From Caldicellulosiruptor acetigenus (GTDB lineage: Bacteria > Bacillota > Thermoanaerobacteria > Caldicellulosiruptorales > Caldicellulosiruptoraceae): a stretch of 64,000 nucleotides of DNA. Location: NCBI RefSeq assembly GCF_026914305.1, contig NZ_CP113866.1, forward strand, positions 124,001-188,000, read 5' to 3'. Each line of letters begins with the position of its first letter. Position 1 is the stretch's first letter. Below the pieces are notes generated by a model. It did not search any database. It saw only the letters and a list, made by a program, of their open reading frames with translations, and was not told the DNA's origin. Positions 1 to 8,896 of the stretch are shown here, in pieces. The translations under genes and the position numbers were made by a program.

Positions 1-567
1 TGGTTGATTAGAAATAGAGGGTTAGCTCCATATTACAACAACACGTATTACAAAAGCGCCTATGGCGTTGTAAGTTTTATTTCTAAAATATATGATGAAA
101 ATAGAAAGCTATGTGGATACCTTATAATTGATATAGACCCTAAATATTTTTACCAGCGGCACTTTGGAGTTTCTCAGCACGGTGACATTTCAGTTTATCT
201 TTACGATGAACATATTGGTCTTCTACCACGCCAGGATGAACAGACTCAAACCCTCTTAAAACTTTCCTCTGTTATAAAAAATAGAAAAATAGACACTAAA
301 ACTTTAAAGAAAGAAAATTCGTTGATAAGAATTGACGATAACACGTTACTTGATATAGTCAGTATTTTTGAGTCGGGATATATTGTCATTTTATATGACA
401 TAAGTGAATTTGGCAGGGATATTTTAACTTATACAATTCTGATAGTGATAGTAAGTAGCTTCTTAATCGGAATGTCGTTTTTATCAAGTACCATTTTAAC
501 CCAAACAATATACAAACCATTAATAAATTTGGTGGACAAGATAAGGAAATACAATTATAGCAGCTGA
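1..567 (+). pseudogene. 3' fragment of a Cache-type sensor histidine kinase gene, lacking the kinase part
   Basis: The reading frame is open from the first base, so the gene begins outside the window. The visible part looks like the end of an extracellular Cache sensor domain, a membrane helix (about residues 137-160 of the visible frame) and the first residues of a HAMP linker (KPLINLVDKIRKY). It then stops at a TGA at 565-567. No histidine phosphotransfer or ATPase domain follows. The next gene ends on the opposite strand two bases away. YesM-type kinases normally continue another 250-300 residues, so this is probably the remnant left by a deletion. A short receptor without kinase cannot be excluded. 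Confidence 0.7.
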
Positions 568-569
568 CA

Positions 570-2303
570 TCATTCACTTTTAGCTTTTATTTTAATTAAA
601 ATGGTTGTACCTTTGTTTTTTTCACTTGAAATAAACAAACCGTATTCTTTACCATATTCAATTTTAAGTCTTTCATCGACGTTTTTTAGCCCATAACCGC
701 CTCTGCTGTTTTTGCTTAAATTATCTAATTCCGAAAGGTCAAATCCCACTCCATTATCTGAAACTTCAATATGCAAATTCTCATTAACTAACATGCTTTT
801 TATAATAATAAGACCTTTTTCTTTCTTAGGCAAGATTCCGTGTTTGATAGAGTTTTCAACAAGCGGCTGTACAGTGAACTTGAGAATTTTCAAATCCTTT
901 GTTTCAGGAGCAATTTCAAATTCAATATCGAATTTATTGGGAAATCTAATCTTTTCGATAGCAACAAAGTTTTTTACAAGCTCAATTTCATCAGATAATC
1001 GTATGTACTTTTCACCTCTGTGTAAACTTATACGATAGAACTTTGCTAAAGCCATAACAATATTTTCAATTTCAGGCTGCTTTTTAATTTTTGCAATCCA
1101 TGCTATAGCGTCAAGAGTATTATAAAGAAAATGGGGATTTATTTGCGACTGCAATGCTGTCAGTTCAAGCTCTCTTTGTTTTTCCATATCATGGTTGATT
1201 GTTTCAACCAGGTTGCTGATTCGCTTGGTCATTTCCTCAAACGCAAGTTCTAACTCCCATATCTCATCATGTAAGTTTTTATATATATAGGGTTTTACAT
1301 TTTTTGTTTGACCTATAGAATTGATTCTATTTAATAAAAATCTAATGGGATTGGTCAAAGAAGAAGCCGCCTTGATTGCTATTATAACACACAATATCAA
1401 TGTAATGATTACAAGCCATATTATTACAACGTTGATTTTTGTAAGCTGTTCTTTCAAGTTGGATAGAGGTAGAAGGCTTACAATAAACCATCTGCAATTA
1501 AGACGTTCAAGATTTTCGCTGGGTCTGCTGATTGCAACAAGAAACTGCCCTTCGTTTATTGTTCTCAATGAGTAACTAAATTCTTTTTTGCTATCATAAA
1601 GCCAGTTTTCAAAGATGATGCTACCCACATACTTACTTTCAGGATGGCTGATGATTTTGTTTTGCTGGTCTATAACTAAGGTGGAAACCATATCTGATGA
1701 CTTGCTTTTGTTACATATCTTAGCAATACTGTTTTCATCAATCAGCATCAGAAGGTAGCCCAAATACTGACCGGTATAAAAATTATAATATCTTTTTCCA
1801 AGAACTATATAGTTGTTTCCGTTATCTTTTACTATAGGTCCCCATACGAATAAGTTTCTTCTATCTTCTATTTGAAGAAGCAGGTCTTTTGTGATAAATA
1901 CAGAAGGATTCAGTTTAGTGTTGAAGTTAAACACCTCACCTTTCTTAGTAACAATTATAATATCACCAATAAAATCATTGATTCTCAATGTGTTTAGGTA
2001 TGCTATTAATTTTTTCTTTTTTTCATTGTATGACAGTTTTTCATTGGATAAAAGGTCATATATATCCTGGTTTTGAAGTAGTCTCACCGAAGTAAGATTT
2101 ATATTGGTAAGAAGCAAGTAGATACCTTCCTGGATATCACTGTGAATGTCCTTGAGGTGCTTGTAGTAGTATTTTTGGATTATGAACTCACTGAACATTC
2201 GCGAAAAAGAGATTATAATGAATGTGAAAATCACTATACCCAGCACTAAAAAGAAGGTTATTCTACTTTTTAGTCTGAATTTTCGCAGAAAGTTAATTTT
2301 CAT
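570..2303 (-). CDS. YesM-like sensor histidine kinase
   Basis: Membrane kinase of 577 residues that would phosphorylate the response regulator encoded just upstream. An N-terminal helix (about 14-36) leads into a roughly 250-residue extracellular sensor region of Cache type. A second helix (about 292-312) is followed by HAMP, a His_kinase (LytS/YesM) domain with the phospho-acceptor in QINPHFLYNTLD (His391), and a HATPase_c domain with PLVENSIKHG (N box) and DNGVGF. The start overlaps the end of the regulator gene by 11 bp, so translation is probably coupled. The pair lies divergent to the CUT1 sugar transporter starting at 3767, the usual target of such systems. The ligand is unknown; a chito-oligosaccharide is plausible from context. 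Confidence 0.9.
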   Translation of the reverse strand: MKINFLRKFRLKSRITFFLVLGIVIFTFIIISFSRMFSEFIIQKYYYKHLKDIHSDIQEGIYLLLTNINLTSVRLLQNQDIYDLLSNEKLSYNEKKKKLIAYLNTLRINDFIGDIIIVTKKGEVFNFNTKLNPSVFITKDLLLQIEDRRNLFVWGPIVKDNGNNYIVLGKRYYNFYTGQYLGYLLMLIDENSIAKICNKSKSSDMVSTLVIDQQNKIISHPESKYVGSIIFENWLYDSKKEFSYSLRTINEGQFLVAISRPSENLERLNCRWFIVSLLPLSNLKEQLTKINVVIIWLVIITLILCVIIAIKAASSLTNPIRFLLNRINSIGQTKNVKPYIYKNLHDEIWELELAFEEMTKRISNLVETINHDMEKQRELELTALQSQINPHFLYNTLDAIAWIAKIKKQPEIENIVMALAKFYRISLHRGEKYIRLSDEIELVKNFVAIEKIRFPNKFDIEFEIAPETKDLKILKFTVQPLVENSIKHGILPKKEKGLIIIKSMLVNENLHIEVSDNGVGFDLSELDNLSKNSRGGYGLKNVDERLKIEYGKEYGLFISSEKNKGTTILIKIKAKSE

Positions 2304-3582
2304 CTTTCAAATCACCTGCAAAAGAGTGATAATCCACATATTCTTTTGGAGTAAATCCTGTATACTTTTTAAATAGCTGGCTGAAATATTTAGCGTCTTG
2401 ATATCCCACTTTTTCTGCAACTTCATAGACCTTCAGGTTTGTTGATAAAAGCAATTCTTTTGCCTTGGAAATTCTGTATTCGACAAGGCAATCATAGAAA
2501 GTCTTTCCAAGTTCATCTTTGAACAAATGCATCAAGTGGGAAGTACTGATGTGAAGTTTATTTGCCACTTCATCAATGGTGATATCCCTGTTGTAGTTTT
2601 CAACAATCATTTTTAGAGCATCTTTTACTTCTTTTCTGATGCCAATTAAATCCTTATCACGCGCACAGCCAATTATGTTTAGTTCTGGCAAAGGAGAGTA
2701 GTTTGAAGCTAAAGTAGCTTCTCTATAAGCTTTTGATATACTATCCCACGGGTGTATATCACTGATTCCCACTGCTACAGTAAAGTTATCATCTTGAAAT
2801 TTTTTGTTGATTTTTTTAACAAGGTAGCAAAATTCATTTTTAAGCTGTTCATAAAGAGTAGTTGTATCACCATCAAGACCAATTATGATGACCAATTCAT
2901 CTTCATCTTTTTCCAGATTAATACCACCATTTGAAATGCGTGCAAATACATTGTTTAATATTTGATTAGTTATGTATTCTTTTAGCATGCGTAAATGTTC
3001 GTTTGCAGTTAAAGCAGTTTTATCATAATTTGCAATTCTAATAGTTATTACTGTTATATTGTTTGAATCCACTTTGAAATAAGAAAGAGTTTCTTTAATC
3101 AAATGGCTATCTGAAACCTTTCCATATACAATTTCTCTCAGCAAACCAAGTTTTAAAACCGAAATATTGTTTTTAAAGCTATTGTAAGAGTCAATAAAAT
3201 TTCTTTCACTTTCTATTTTCTTAATTACCTTTTGGATTGTCTCGATTAGTTCATTGTTATCAATGGGCTTTAGTATATAATTTGTTGCACCATACTTTAT
3301 TGCTGCTCTTGCGTACTCAAAATCGTCATACGCACTTATTACTATCAGGTGAGAATTGATTTCGTTTTCTCTCAATCTTTTCATAAATTCTACACCATCT
3401 AATATAGGCATTCTAATATCAGTAATGATAATATCGGGATTGAGCGTTTTGGCAAGGTTTAGAGCATCTTCTCCATTTTCAGCATCTCCAACTATTTCTA
3501 TTTGATATTTATTCCAATCAATTGTTTGTTTGAGCCCTTCCTTAACATAGTACTCATCATCCACAATCATCATTTTATACAT
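2293..3582 (-). CDS. YesN-like response regulator with AraC DNA-binding domain
   Basis: Transcription factor of 429 residues, first gene of a two-gene operon with the kinase downstream. It has a receiver domain (about 1-120) with Asp8/Asp9 and the phosphorylation site Asp55 in DIIITDIRMP, and the conserved Lys in YILKP. A middle region of about 180 residues has no named domain. A C-terminal AraC-type double helix-turn-helix follows (about 325-420: THLMHLFKDELGKTF and VAEKVGYQDAKYFSQLFKKYTGFTPKEY, the second written only in part here). It probably activates the divergent transporter operon at 3767; two TTCAAAA repeats 21 bp apart lie in the shared intergenic region. Confidence 0.9.
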   Translation of the reverse strand: MYKMMIVDDEYYVKEGLKQTIDWNKYQIEIVGDAENGEDALNLAKTLNPDIIITDIRMPILDGVEFMKRLRENEINSHLIVISAYDDFEYARAAIKYGATNYILKPIDNNELIETIQKVIKKIESERNFIDSYNSFKNNISVLKLGLLREIVYGKVSDSHLIKETLSYFKVDSNNITVITIRIANYDKTALTANEHLRMLKEYITNQILNNVFARISNGGINLEKDEDELVIIIGLDGDTTTLYEQLKNEFCYLVKKINKKFQDDNFTVAVGISDIHPWDSISKAYREATLASNYSPLPELNIIGCARDKDLIGIRKEVKDALKMIVENYNRDITIDEVANKLHISTSHLMHLFKDELGKTFYDCLVEYRISKAKELLLSTNLKVYEVAEKVGYQDAKYFSQLFKKYTGFTPKEYVDYHSFAGDLKDEN

Positions 3583-3669
3583 TTCAAATCACCCAAATAA
3601 TATTTTACCATAAACAAGGTGCTGGTTTAATAGAAAGTTGTAAAAGGCGCGCATGCCAAAAAAGTTAAA

Positions 3670-3697
3670 TTCAAAACAAGATATTTAGATTTCAAAA
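3670..3697 (+). promoter_or_regulatory. Direct repeat TTCAAAA, 21 bp apart, possible regulator site
   Basis: TTCAAAA occurs at 3670-3676 and 3691-3697, exactly two helical turns apart. It lies just upstream of a TATAAT at 3716-3721 in the 184-bp divergent region between the YesN-like regulator and the transporter operon. AraC-type regulators often bind direct repeats at this spacing next to or over the -35 region. The motif is short and AT-rich, so chance is possible. Confidence 0.35.
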
Positions 3698-3766
3698 GGA
3701 CGTTTTTTGATTTATTATAATTACAAACAATACACAAAATCAAATTGATAAAAGGAGGTATTTTCA

Positions 3767-5047
3767 GTGAAAAGTTTAAAAAAGGTTTTAGCGTTTGTTG
3801 TTTTGGTTGCTTTTATAGTAAGTATAGTAGGAATGCTTGGCAACACTGGGGTAGACGCAAAGACTACAGAAAAGGTTAAAATCAGAGCAGTGACATACTT
3901 TACAGGTGCAGACCCATGGACAAACACATGGAAAGAGGCTATTAAAGATTTCATGGCAAAGAATCCGAATGTAGAAATTGTTGACGAAGCTACTCCTGCT
4001 GCAAATGATGCAATCAGAACCAAGATTAAAACAGATTTCGCATCAGGCAATGAACCGGATGTAACATTCTTCTTTGTTGGTGCAGATGCAGAACCTCTGC
4101 TGAAGTCTGGCAAGGTATTTATTTGGGACGATGAATTAAAGAAAGACACAAAATGGAGCAGCAACATTTACAAGAGCGCTCTTGCATTTACAACTTACAA
4201 CGGTCCAATTAAAGAATACAAAGGAAAAGTATATGCAATACCAACCATAGGTTTTTATGAGGGATTATATGTAAATGTGGATTTATTCAACAAATACAAT
4301 CTTCCACTTCCAACCGATTGGAATAAGTTTATAAAAGCAGTTAACACATTCAAAGCAAAAGGCATTATTCCAATTGCAGGCTCCATACTTGAATCTTATT
4401 ACTTAATAGAGACGTTTATCCTTTCTGCAGGTGGACCAGAGGGGCACAATACTCCGTTCCATCCAAGCTGGGAAAAAGGATTGAATATAATAAAGGATCT
4501 GTACAAGATGGGAGCATTTCCAAAGGATGCATTGACGCTTCAGGATGCTCAGGCACAGGCACTGTTTGCAGACAAGAAAGCTGCAATGATGATAAATGGT
4601 TCATGGTGTGTCGGTGGCTTAAAAGACAAGGTTAATACAAAGATAATGCCGGTACCAGTTGTACCTGGCGGCAAGGCGCATCCGACCGACATAATTGGTG
4701 GTTTTGGTTCTGGCTGGTATGTGAGCAAAGATTTGAATGCAAAGAAGAATGGCTGGCCAGTAAAATTTGTAAAATACATTACATCTCCTGAAGTTGAAGC
4801 TAAATTTATAGCAGTTGGCGGAGTTCCGGCAATTAAATGTAAGGTTCCAAATGTTACTCCAGTTGCGCAGAGCGGTTATGATATGATGGCAAAGGCTAAC
4901 TCTGTTTCGATGCCAATTGATGCTCAGATATTACCAGAAGCATTTACAAAGATTAGAACGGACTTGGCATATGTTGTAACAGGCAAGAAAACCGCAAAGC
5001 AGCTTTTGGCTGAAGCTAAGAAGATTCAAGATAGAGTAAAGAAATAA
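3767..5047 (+). CDS. Extracellular sugar-binding protein of a CUT1 ABC transporter
   Basis: Solute-binding protein of 426 residues (family 1, MalE/UgpB-like) that delivers a sugar, probably an oligosaccharide, to the two permeases encoded next. The GTG start is supported by AAAGGAGG at 3752-3759. An N-terminal signal peptide (KKVLAFVVLVAFIVSIVGM) is followed by a likely signal peptidase I site near VDAKT. There is no lipobox cysteine, which is unusual for a Gram-positive binding protein. The mature part shows typical family features such as NEPDVTFF, YVNVDLFNKY and MINGSWCVG. A strong hairpin follows the stop codon. Context (isomerase/deaminase downstream, chitinolytic genes nearby) suggests a GlcNAc-containing substrate; that is inference. 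Confidence 0.88.
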   Translation: MKSLKKVLAFVVLVAFIVSIVGMLGNTGVDAKTTEKVKIRAVTYFTGADPWTNTWKEAIKDFMAKNPNVEIVDEATPAANDAIRTKIKTDFASGNEPDVTFFFVGADAEPLLKSGKVFIWDDELKKDTKWSSNIYKSALAFTTYNGPIKEYKGKVYAIPTIGFYEGLYVNVDLFNKYNLPLPTDWNKFIKAVNTFKAKGIIPIAGSILESYYLIETFILSAGGPEGHNTPFHPSWEKGLNIIKDLYKMGAFPKDALTLQDAQAQALFADKKAAMMINGSWCVGGLKDKVNTKIMPVPVVPGGKAHPTDIIGGFGSGWYVSKDLNAKKNGWPVKFVKYITSPEVEAKFIAVGGVPAIKCKVPNVTPVAQSGYDMMAKANSVSMPIDAQILPEAFTKIRTDLAYVVTGKKTAKQLLAEAKKIQDRVKK

Positions 5048-5066
5048 TTATTAGCAGGCTTTTAAA

Positions 5067-5098
5067 TAGGGAGATTAGCCGTCGGGCTAATCTCCCTA
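5067..5098 (+). terminator. Intercistronic hairpin after the binding-protein gene
   Basis: A 14-bp perfect stem (5067-5080 with 5085-5098) closes on a 4-base loop 20 bp after the binding-protein stop. No U-tract follows and the permease genes continue on the same strand. It probably acts as an mRNA stabiliser or partial terminator that keeps binding-protein levels above permease levels. Confidence 0.75.
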
Positions 5099-5153
5099 AT
5101 CGTTAAAGATAAATAAAAATGTACATAAATTTAAATAGGGAGAAGGATAGGAA

Positions 5154-6026
5154 ATGCAGGTGCTGAAAAATAAAAAATATGCCATTTTGTTGTTGCTTCC
5201 CGCATTAATTTTAGTAGGTATTTTTATCTACTATCCATTGTTCGCAACATTTTATTACAGTTTTTTTGACTGGCGAGATTTTTCTAACTATAAAACCTTT
5301 GTGGGACTTGATAACTATGTTCAGATGATTCAAGATTATGCTGTAAGAAAAGCACTTATCAATACCCTCATTATGATGGTATGTGTAATTGTTTTTCAGG
5401 TTGGAATTGCCCTTATCTTGGCTTTGATAGTGGACAGTATAAAATCAGGGTATAAATTTTTCAGGACAGTTTTCTTTTTCCCTGTTGTAATTTCTGGCAC
5501 TGCAATAGGATTGATGTTTTATTTAGCATATGCGTATGACTATGGTCTTTTGAATGCAATTATAACTGCTTTTGGCGGACAGAAAAAGGTCTGGGTTACT
5601 GAAAATTCAGCTTTAACTATGGTTTTAATACCAGTAATATGGCAGTATGTGGGCTTTTATTTTGTTATCTTTCTTGCAGCGCTTTCAAAAGTTCCTCATG
5701 ATATATACGAATCTGCTTTGATTGATGGAATAACAGGAATAAAAAAAGCTGTTTATATAACAATTCCGCTTATATGGGATGTTATTGCGGTGTGTATATC
5801 ACTTGCAATTGTTGGAACATTCAAGGTATTTGACATAGTGTATGTTATAACTGGTGGTGGTCCTATGGATGCCAGCCAGGTTTTGGGCACTTATTTATAT
5901 AAAGTAGCATTTACAGGTCAAAATCAGGGTTATGCTTCTGCAATAGGTGTTTTAATAATAATTCTTGGTATAATTTTATCGACAATTTCTAACAAACTCA
6001 CAGAAAGAGAAACAATAACCTATTAG
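5154..6026 (+). CDS. CUT1 sugar ABC transporter permease (MalF/UgpA type)
   Basis: Integral membrane protein of 290 residues with about six hydrophobic helices, the first at residues 10-30. The EAA loop that contacts the ATPase is visible as ESALIDGITGIKKAVYITIP (about residues 184-203). GGPMDASQVLG near the C-terminus is typical of the UgpA-like family. The ribosome binding site GGAGAAGG precedes the ATG. It forms the heteromeric channel with the next gene, two bases downstream in the annotated frame. No ATPase gene is in the operon, so a shared MsmX-type ATPase encoded elsewhere is expected. Confidence 0.92.
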   Translation: MQVLKNKKYAILLLLPALILVGIFIYYPLFATFYYSFFDWRDFSNYKTFVGLDNYVQMIQDYAVRKALINTLIMMVCVIVFQVGIALILALIVDSIKSGYKFFRTVFFFPVVISGTAIGLMFYLAYAYDYGLLNAIITAFGGQKKVWVTENSALTMVLIPVIWQYVGFYFVIFLAALSKVPHDIYESALIDGITGIKKAVYITIPLIWDVIAVCISLAIVGTFKVFDIVYVITGGGPMDASQVLGTYLYKVAFTGQNQGYASAIGVLIIILGIILSTISNKLTERETITY

Positions 6027-6046
6027 AAATGAAAGGGGCATATAAA

Positions 6047-6892
6047 ATGAATGGAATGGCAAGAAAATTCACCTTTATGGATGTAATTAAATATCTTATC
6101 CTTATCCTGTGGGCGTGTACAACTATTTTACCACTTTTATGGGTCTTGAATAACTCTTTTAAAGAAAGCAATGAGATTCTTTTAAATCCAATGAAATTAC
6201 CATCAAAACTTTCATTTTTCAACTACAGTCAATTAATAAGTTATGGAAACATGAATATATTTAGAGGTTTTCTCAACAGCCTAATTATTTCAGGCAGTGT
6301 AGTCTTGTTGGTTTTACTTTTTGGTGGGTTTGCCGCATACGTGATTGCGAGATTTGATTTCAAGTTAACTGGAATTGTTAAGATTTTTTTCACAGGCGCT
6401 ATGTTAGTGCCAGCGTTTTCAATAGTGATTCCTTCCTTGGTCATATTAAGAAAATTGGGTTTAAATGGTAGTTACTTGGCACTTATACTTCCCCAGACGG
6501 CCGGTCTTTTGCCTTTTGCAACTTTGACTTTAGCAGGATTTATGAGAACCTTGCCAGTTGAACTTGAAGAGGCAGCTATAATAGATGGTGCCGGTGTGCT
6601 TAGAATATTTTTCACAATAATTGTTCCTTTATCAATTCCAGGTTTAGTAACAACAGCAATTTTTGTTTTTCTATGGTCATACAATGACTTATTTATGTCG
6701 CTCATATTTATACCTGTTCGAGAAAAGCAGCCTATATGTGTTCTTCTATCTTTGGTTTCGAGTGTTTATGGAACCAATTATGGAGCTATGATGGCAGCTT
6801 TAATTATCACGGTTTTGCCGGTTTTAATCTTATATGTATTTTTGCAAGAATATGTAATCAAGGGTATGACAGCAGGTGCAGTGAAAGGTTGA
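6047..6892 (+). CDS. CUT1 sugar ABC transporter permease (MalG/UgpE type)
   Basis: Second channel subunit, 281 residues, about six membrane helices. The EAA motif is EEAAIIDGAGVLRIFFTIIVP, written here one residue short of its full span. The C-terminus KGMTAGAVKG is the signature end of MalG-like permeases. I chose the ATG at 6047, which has GAAAGGGG at 6031-6038 eight bases upstream. The in-frame ATG at 6029 has no ribosome binding site. It works with the permease immediately upstream and the binding protein at 3767. Confidence 0.92.
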   Translation: MNGMARKFTFMDVIKYLILILWACTTILPLLWVLNNSFKESNEILLNPMKLPSKLSFFNYSQLISYGNMNIFRGFLNSLIISGSVVLLVLLFGGFAAYVIARFDFKLTGIVKIFFTGAMLVPAFSIVIPSLVILRKLGLNGSYLALILPQTAGLLPFATLTLAGFMRTLPVELEEAAIIDGAGVLRIFFTIIVPLSIPGLVTTAIFVFLWSYNDLFMSLIFIPVREKQPICVLLSLVSSVYGTNYGAMMAALIITVLPVLILYVFLQEYVIKGMTAGAVKG

Positions 6893-6955
6893 TTTTTAGC
6901 TTGAAAGCAAGTAAACAAAAAGCTTAAAATAGTAAGGTAGGAGAGGGATATTGCA

Positions 6956-7993
6956 ATGCATAAGATGTTAAAAGAGATTTATGAGCAGCCTTCTGCTATG
7001 AAAAGATGCTATGAAGGTAACGTTGAGACTATAAGGCTTATTGCAAAAAATATTAAAGATAGGAACATAAACAATATCATATTTGTTGCAAGGGGTTCAT
7101 CTGACAATGCAGCAACATTTGGAAAGTATATAATTGAAATATTATCAGGAATTCCTGTAGGGCTTGCAGCACCATCTGTGGCATCACTTTATAAAAGAGA
7201 TCTTCAATTAGAAAAAACCTGTGTGATAGGTGTATCTCAATCTGGCCAATCAGAAGATATTTGTAGTTTTCTGGATATGGCAAAAAAAAATAGAGCAATG
7301 ACTATTGCTATAACAAACAATCCGACTTCTAAATTATCGCTTATTGCAGAGTATAAATTAAATATGAATGTTGGGGATGAAGAAGCCGTTGCAGCCACAA
7401 AGAGTTTTACTGCAGAAATAGTGCTTTTGGAGCTTTTTGCAGCATTTTTGGCCGAAGACGATAAATTGGTTTTTGAACTATCAAATATTGAAAACATAAT
7501 AGAAGATGCGCTGAGCAAAGAAGGATTAATTAAGGAAAATATCGAAAGATTTAGATATATGAACGAATGTTTTATTCTTGGTAGAGGTGTGAGCTTCCCT
7601 ATAGCACTTGAATTTGCCCTAAAAATTCAGGAGACAAGTTATGTGAGGGCAAAAGGATTTTCAACTTCTGATTTTAGACATGGACCTTTGGCTATGATAG
7701 ATAAAAACATACCTGTGTTTATTGTAGCACCAAGTGATGAGACTATTGAAGATAATATAGAGATTGCAGAAAGATTAATACGGGAAGGCATTGATATAAT
7801 AACCTTTAGTGATTCGGATAAGCTAAATAAAAAAGCATGTAAATACGTAGAAATAAGAAAGGATTTGAATAAATTTATAAAACCGTTGTTTGTAGTGCCC
7901 CTGGTGCAGCTTTTTTCATATTATTTGTGTATGTTGAAAGGAAATGATCCAGACAAACCACGACATTTAAGTAAGGTGACCATTACGAAATAA
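6956..7993 (+). CDS. Double-SIS aldose-ketose isomerase; probable GlmS-like glucosamine-6-phosphate deaminase (NagB-II)
   Basis: Cytoplasmic enzyme of 345 residues built of two SIS domains, like the isomerase half of glucosamine-6-phosphate synthase but without the glutaminase domain. Visible motifs are VARGSSDNAATFGKYI, the phosphosugar loop VSQSGQSEDI, EEAVAATKSFTAE, and GFSTSDFRHGPLAMI in the second SIS domain. Stand-alone proteins of this kind include NagB-II deaminases, which convert glucosamine-6-P to fructose-6-P and ammonia, and also AgaS/FrlB-like enzymes. NagA, GH20 and GH18 genes nearby favour NagB-II. It is the last gene of the transporter operon (AGGAGAGGG before the ATG, terminator at 7998), so import and catabolism would be co-expressed. 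Confidence 0.8.
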   Translation: MHKMLKEIYEQPSAMKRCYEGNVETIRLIAKNIKDRNINNIIFVARGSSDNAATFGKYIIEILSGIPVGLAAPSVASLYKRDLQLEKTCVIGVSQSGQSEDICSFLDMAKKNRAMTIAITNNPTSKLSLIAEYKLNMNVGDEEAVAATKSFTAEIVLLELFAAFLAEDDKLVFELSNIENIIEDALSKEGLIKENIERFRYMNECFILGRGVSFPIALEFALKIQETSYVRAKGFSTSDFRHGPLAMIDKNIPVFIVAPSDETIEDNIEIAERLIREGIDIITFSDSDKLNKKACKYVEIRKDLNKFIKPLFVVPLVQLFSYYLCMLKGNDPDKPRHLSKVTITK

Positions 7994-7997
7994 AAAG

Positions 7998-8030
7998 TCC
8001 GCCCTTTTCTATCTGCGAGGGCGGATTTAT
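7998..8030 (+). terminator. Rho-independent terminator of the transporter operon
   Basis: Stem TCCGCCCT (7998-8005) pairs with AGGGCGGA (8018-8025) across a 12-base loop, followed by TTTATT. It sits four bases after the isomerase stop codon and ends the operon that began at 3767. Confidence 0.8.
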
Positions 8031-8079
8031 TAAAAATTGTAGCTTTGAGTGTTTTGAAACATCAATAGGAGAGGTAAGC

Positions 8080-8868
8080 ATGAAAAAGGTAGTAATAATA
8101 GATGATGAAGAAATTATAAGAGAAGGTCTGAAAACTTTTATTAATTGGAAAAAATTAAATTGTGAGGTTGTAGCTTTAGCTGAGAATGGTACTGAGGGAT
8201 TATACATAGTGGAAAGATATAAGCCAGACATCATTATCACTGACATTAGAATGTTTGGCTTGAATGGGCTTGAGATGATAAAGGAAATAAAAAAGAAAAA
8301 TAAGAAAAGCAAAATTATAATTATTACAGCTTACCGCAACATTGAGTATGCTCAAGAAGCAATTAAACTTGGGGTTTTTCGATTGCTTTTTAAGCCAGCC
8401 AAAACAGATGAAATTGAAAAGGCTGTGCAAGAAGCAATTGAGGAGATGGAATATGAAAGAATTGCTGATGATAAAGAAGCTTTAAGGCAGAGTGTACTGC
8501 AGGTTATAAAAATGCAAAAAGACGAGAAAGAGGAAAAACCTTTAAGCTTTATGGCAAGTAGAATCTTGAGCTACCTTTTGGAAAATTACTATAAAGAAAT
8601 TTCTCTTCAGGAACTGGCAGAAGAATTTTATATCAGTCACTGGCACCTCAGCAAATTGATTAAAAAAGAACTTGGTTTGAACTATACTGATTTAATCAAT
8701 ATTATCAGAATTGAGCAAGCAAAAAGGCTCTTAGCTATTCCACGGTATCGCGTCAATGAAGTTGGGAGCATGGTTGGATATAACGATAACACTTATTTTT
8801 GCAGAGTGTTTAAGAAGCTAACAGGTATGTCACCTCAAGAATATAGAAATAAATATTTTGCAGGTTAG
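8080..8868 (+). CDS. Short YesN-like response regulator (receiver plus AraC domain)
   Basis: Regulator of 262 residues, much shorter than the 429-529 residues of the other YesN-like proteins here because it lacks the middle region. The receiver domain has Asp8/Asp9 and phospho-acceptor Asp55 (ITDIRMFGLNG, where the usual Pro after the Met is Phe) and the Lys in LFKPAK. The AraC domain covers about residues 165-260 (LSKLIKKELGLNY; VGYNDNTYFCRVFKKLTG). AGGAGAGG precedes the ATG. Its probable partner kinase (8897-10675) is convergent, so the two are not co-transcribed. It likely controls a neighbouring chitin-use operon. Confidence 0.88.
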   Translation: MKKVVIIDDEEIIREGLKTFINWKKLNCEVVALAENGTEGLYIVERYKPDIIITDIRMFGLNGLEMIKEIKKKNKKSKIIIITAYRNIEYAQEAIKLGVFRLLFKPAKTDEIEKAVQEAIEEMEYERIADDKEALRQSVLQVIKMQKDEKEEKPLSFMASRILSYLLENYYKEISLQELAEEFYISHWHLSKLIKKELGLNYTDLINIIRIEQAKRLLAIPRYRVNEVGSMVGYNDNTYFCRVFKKLTGMSPQEYRNKYFAG

Positions 8869-8896
8869 GCATATGGATCTTGTACTAAGAATATGT

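Noticed and set aside
3721-4167. Open frame of 148 residues antisense to the first binding-protein gene
   Set aside because: Serine-rich low-complexity translation typical of antisense shadows, and it overlaps the promoter and signal peptide of a clear gene.
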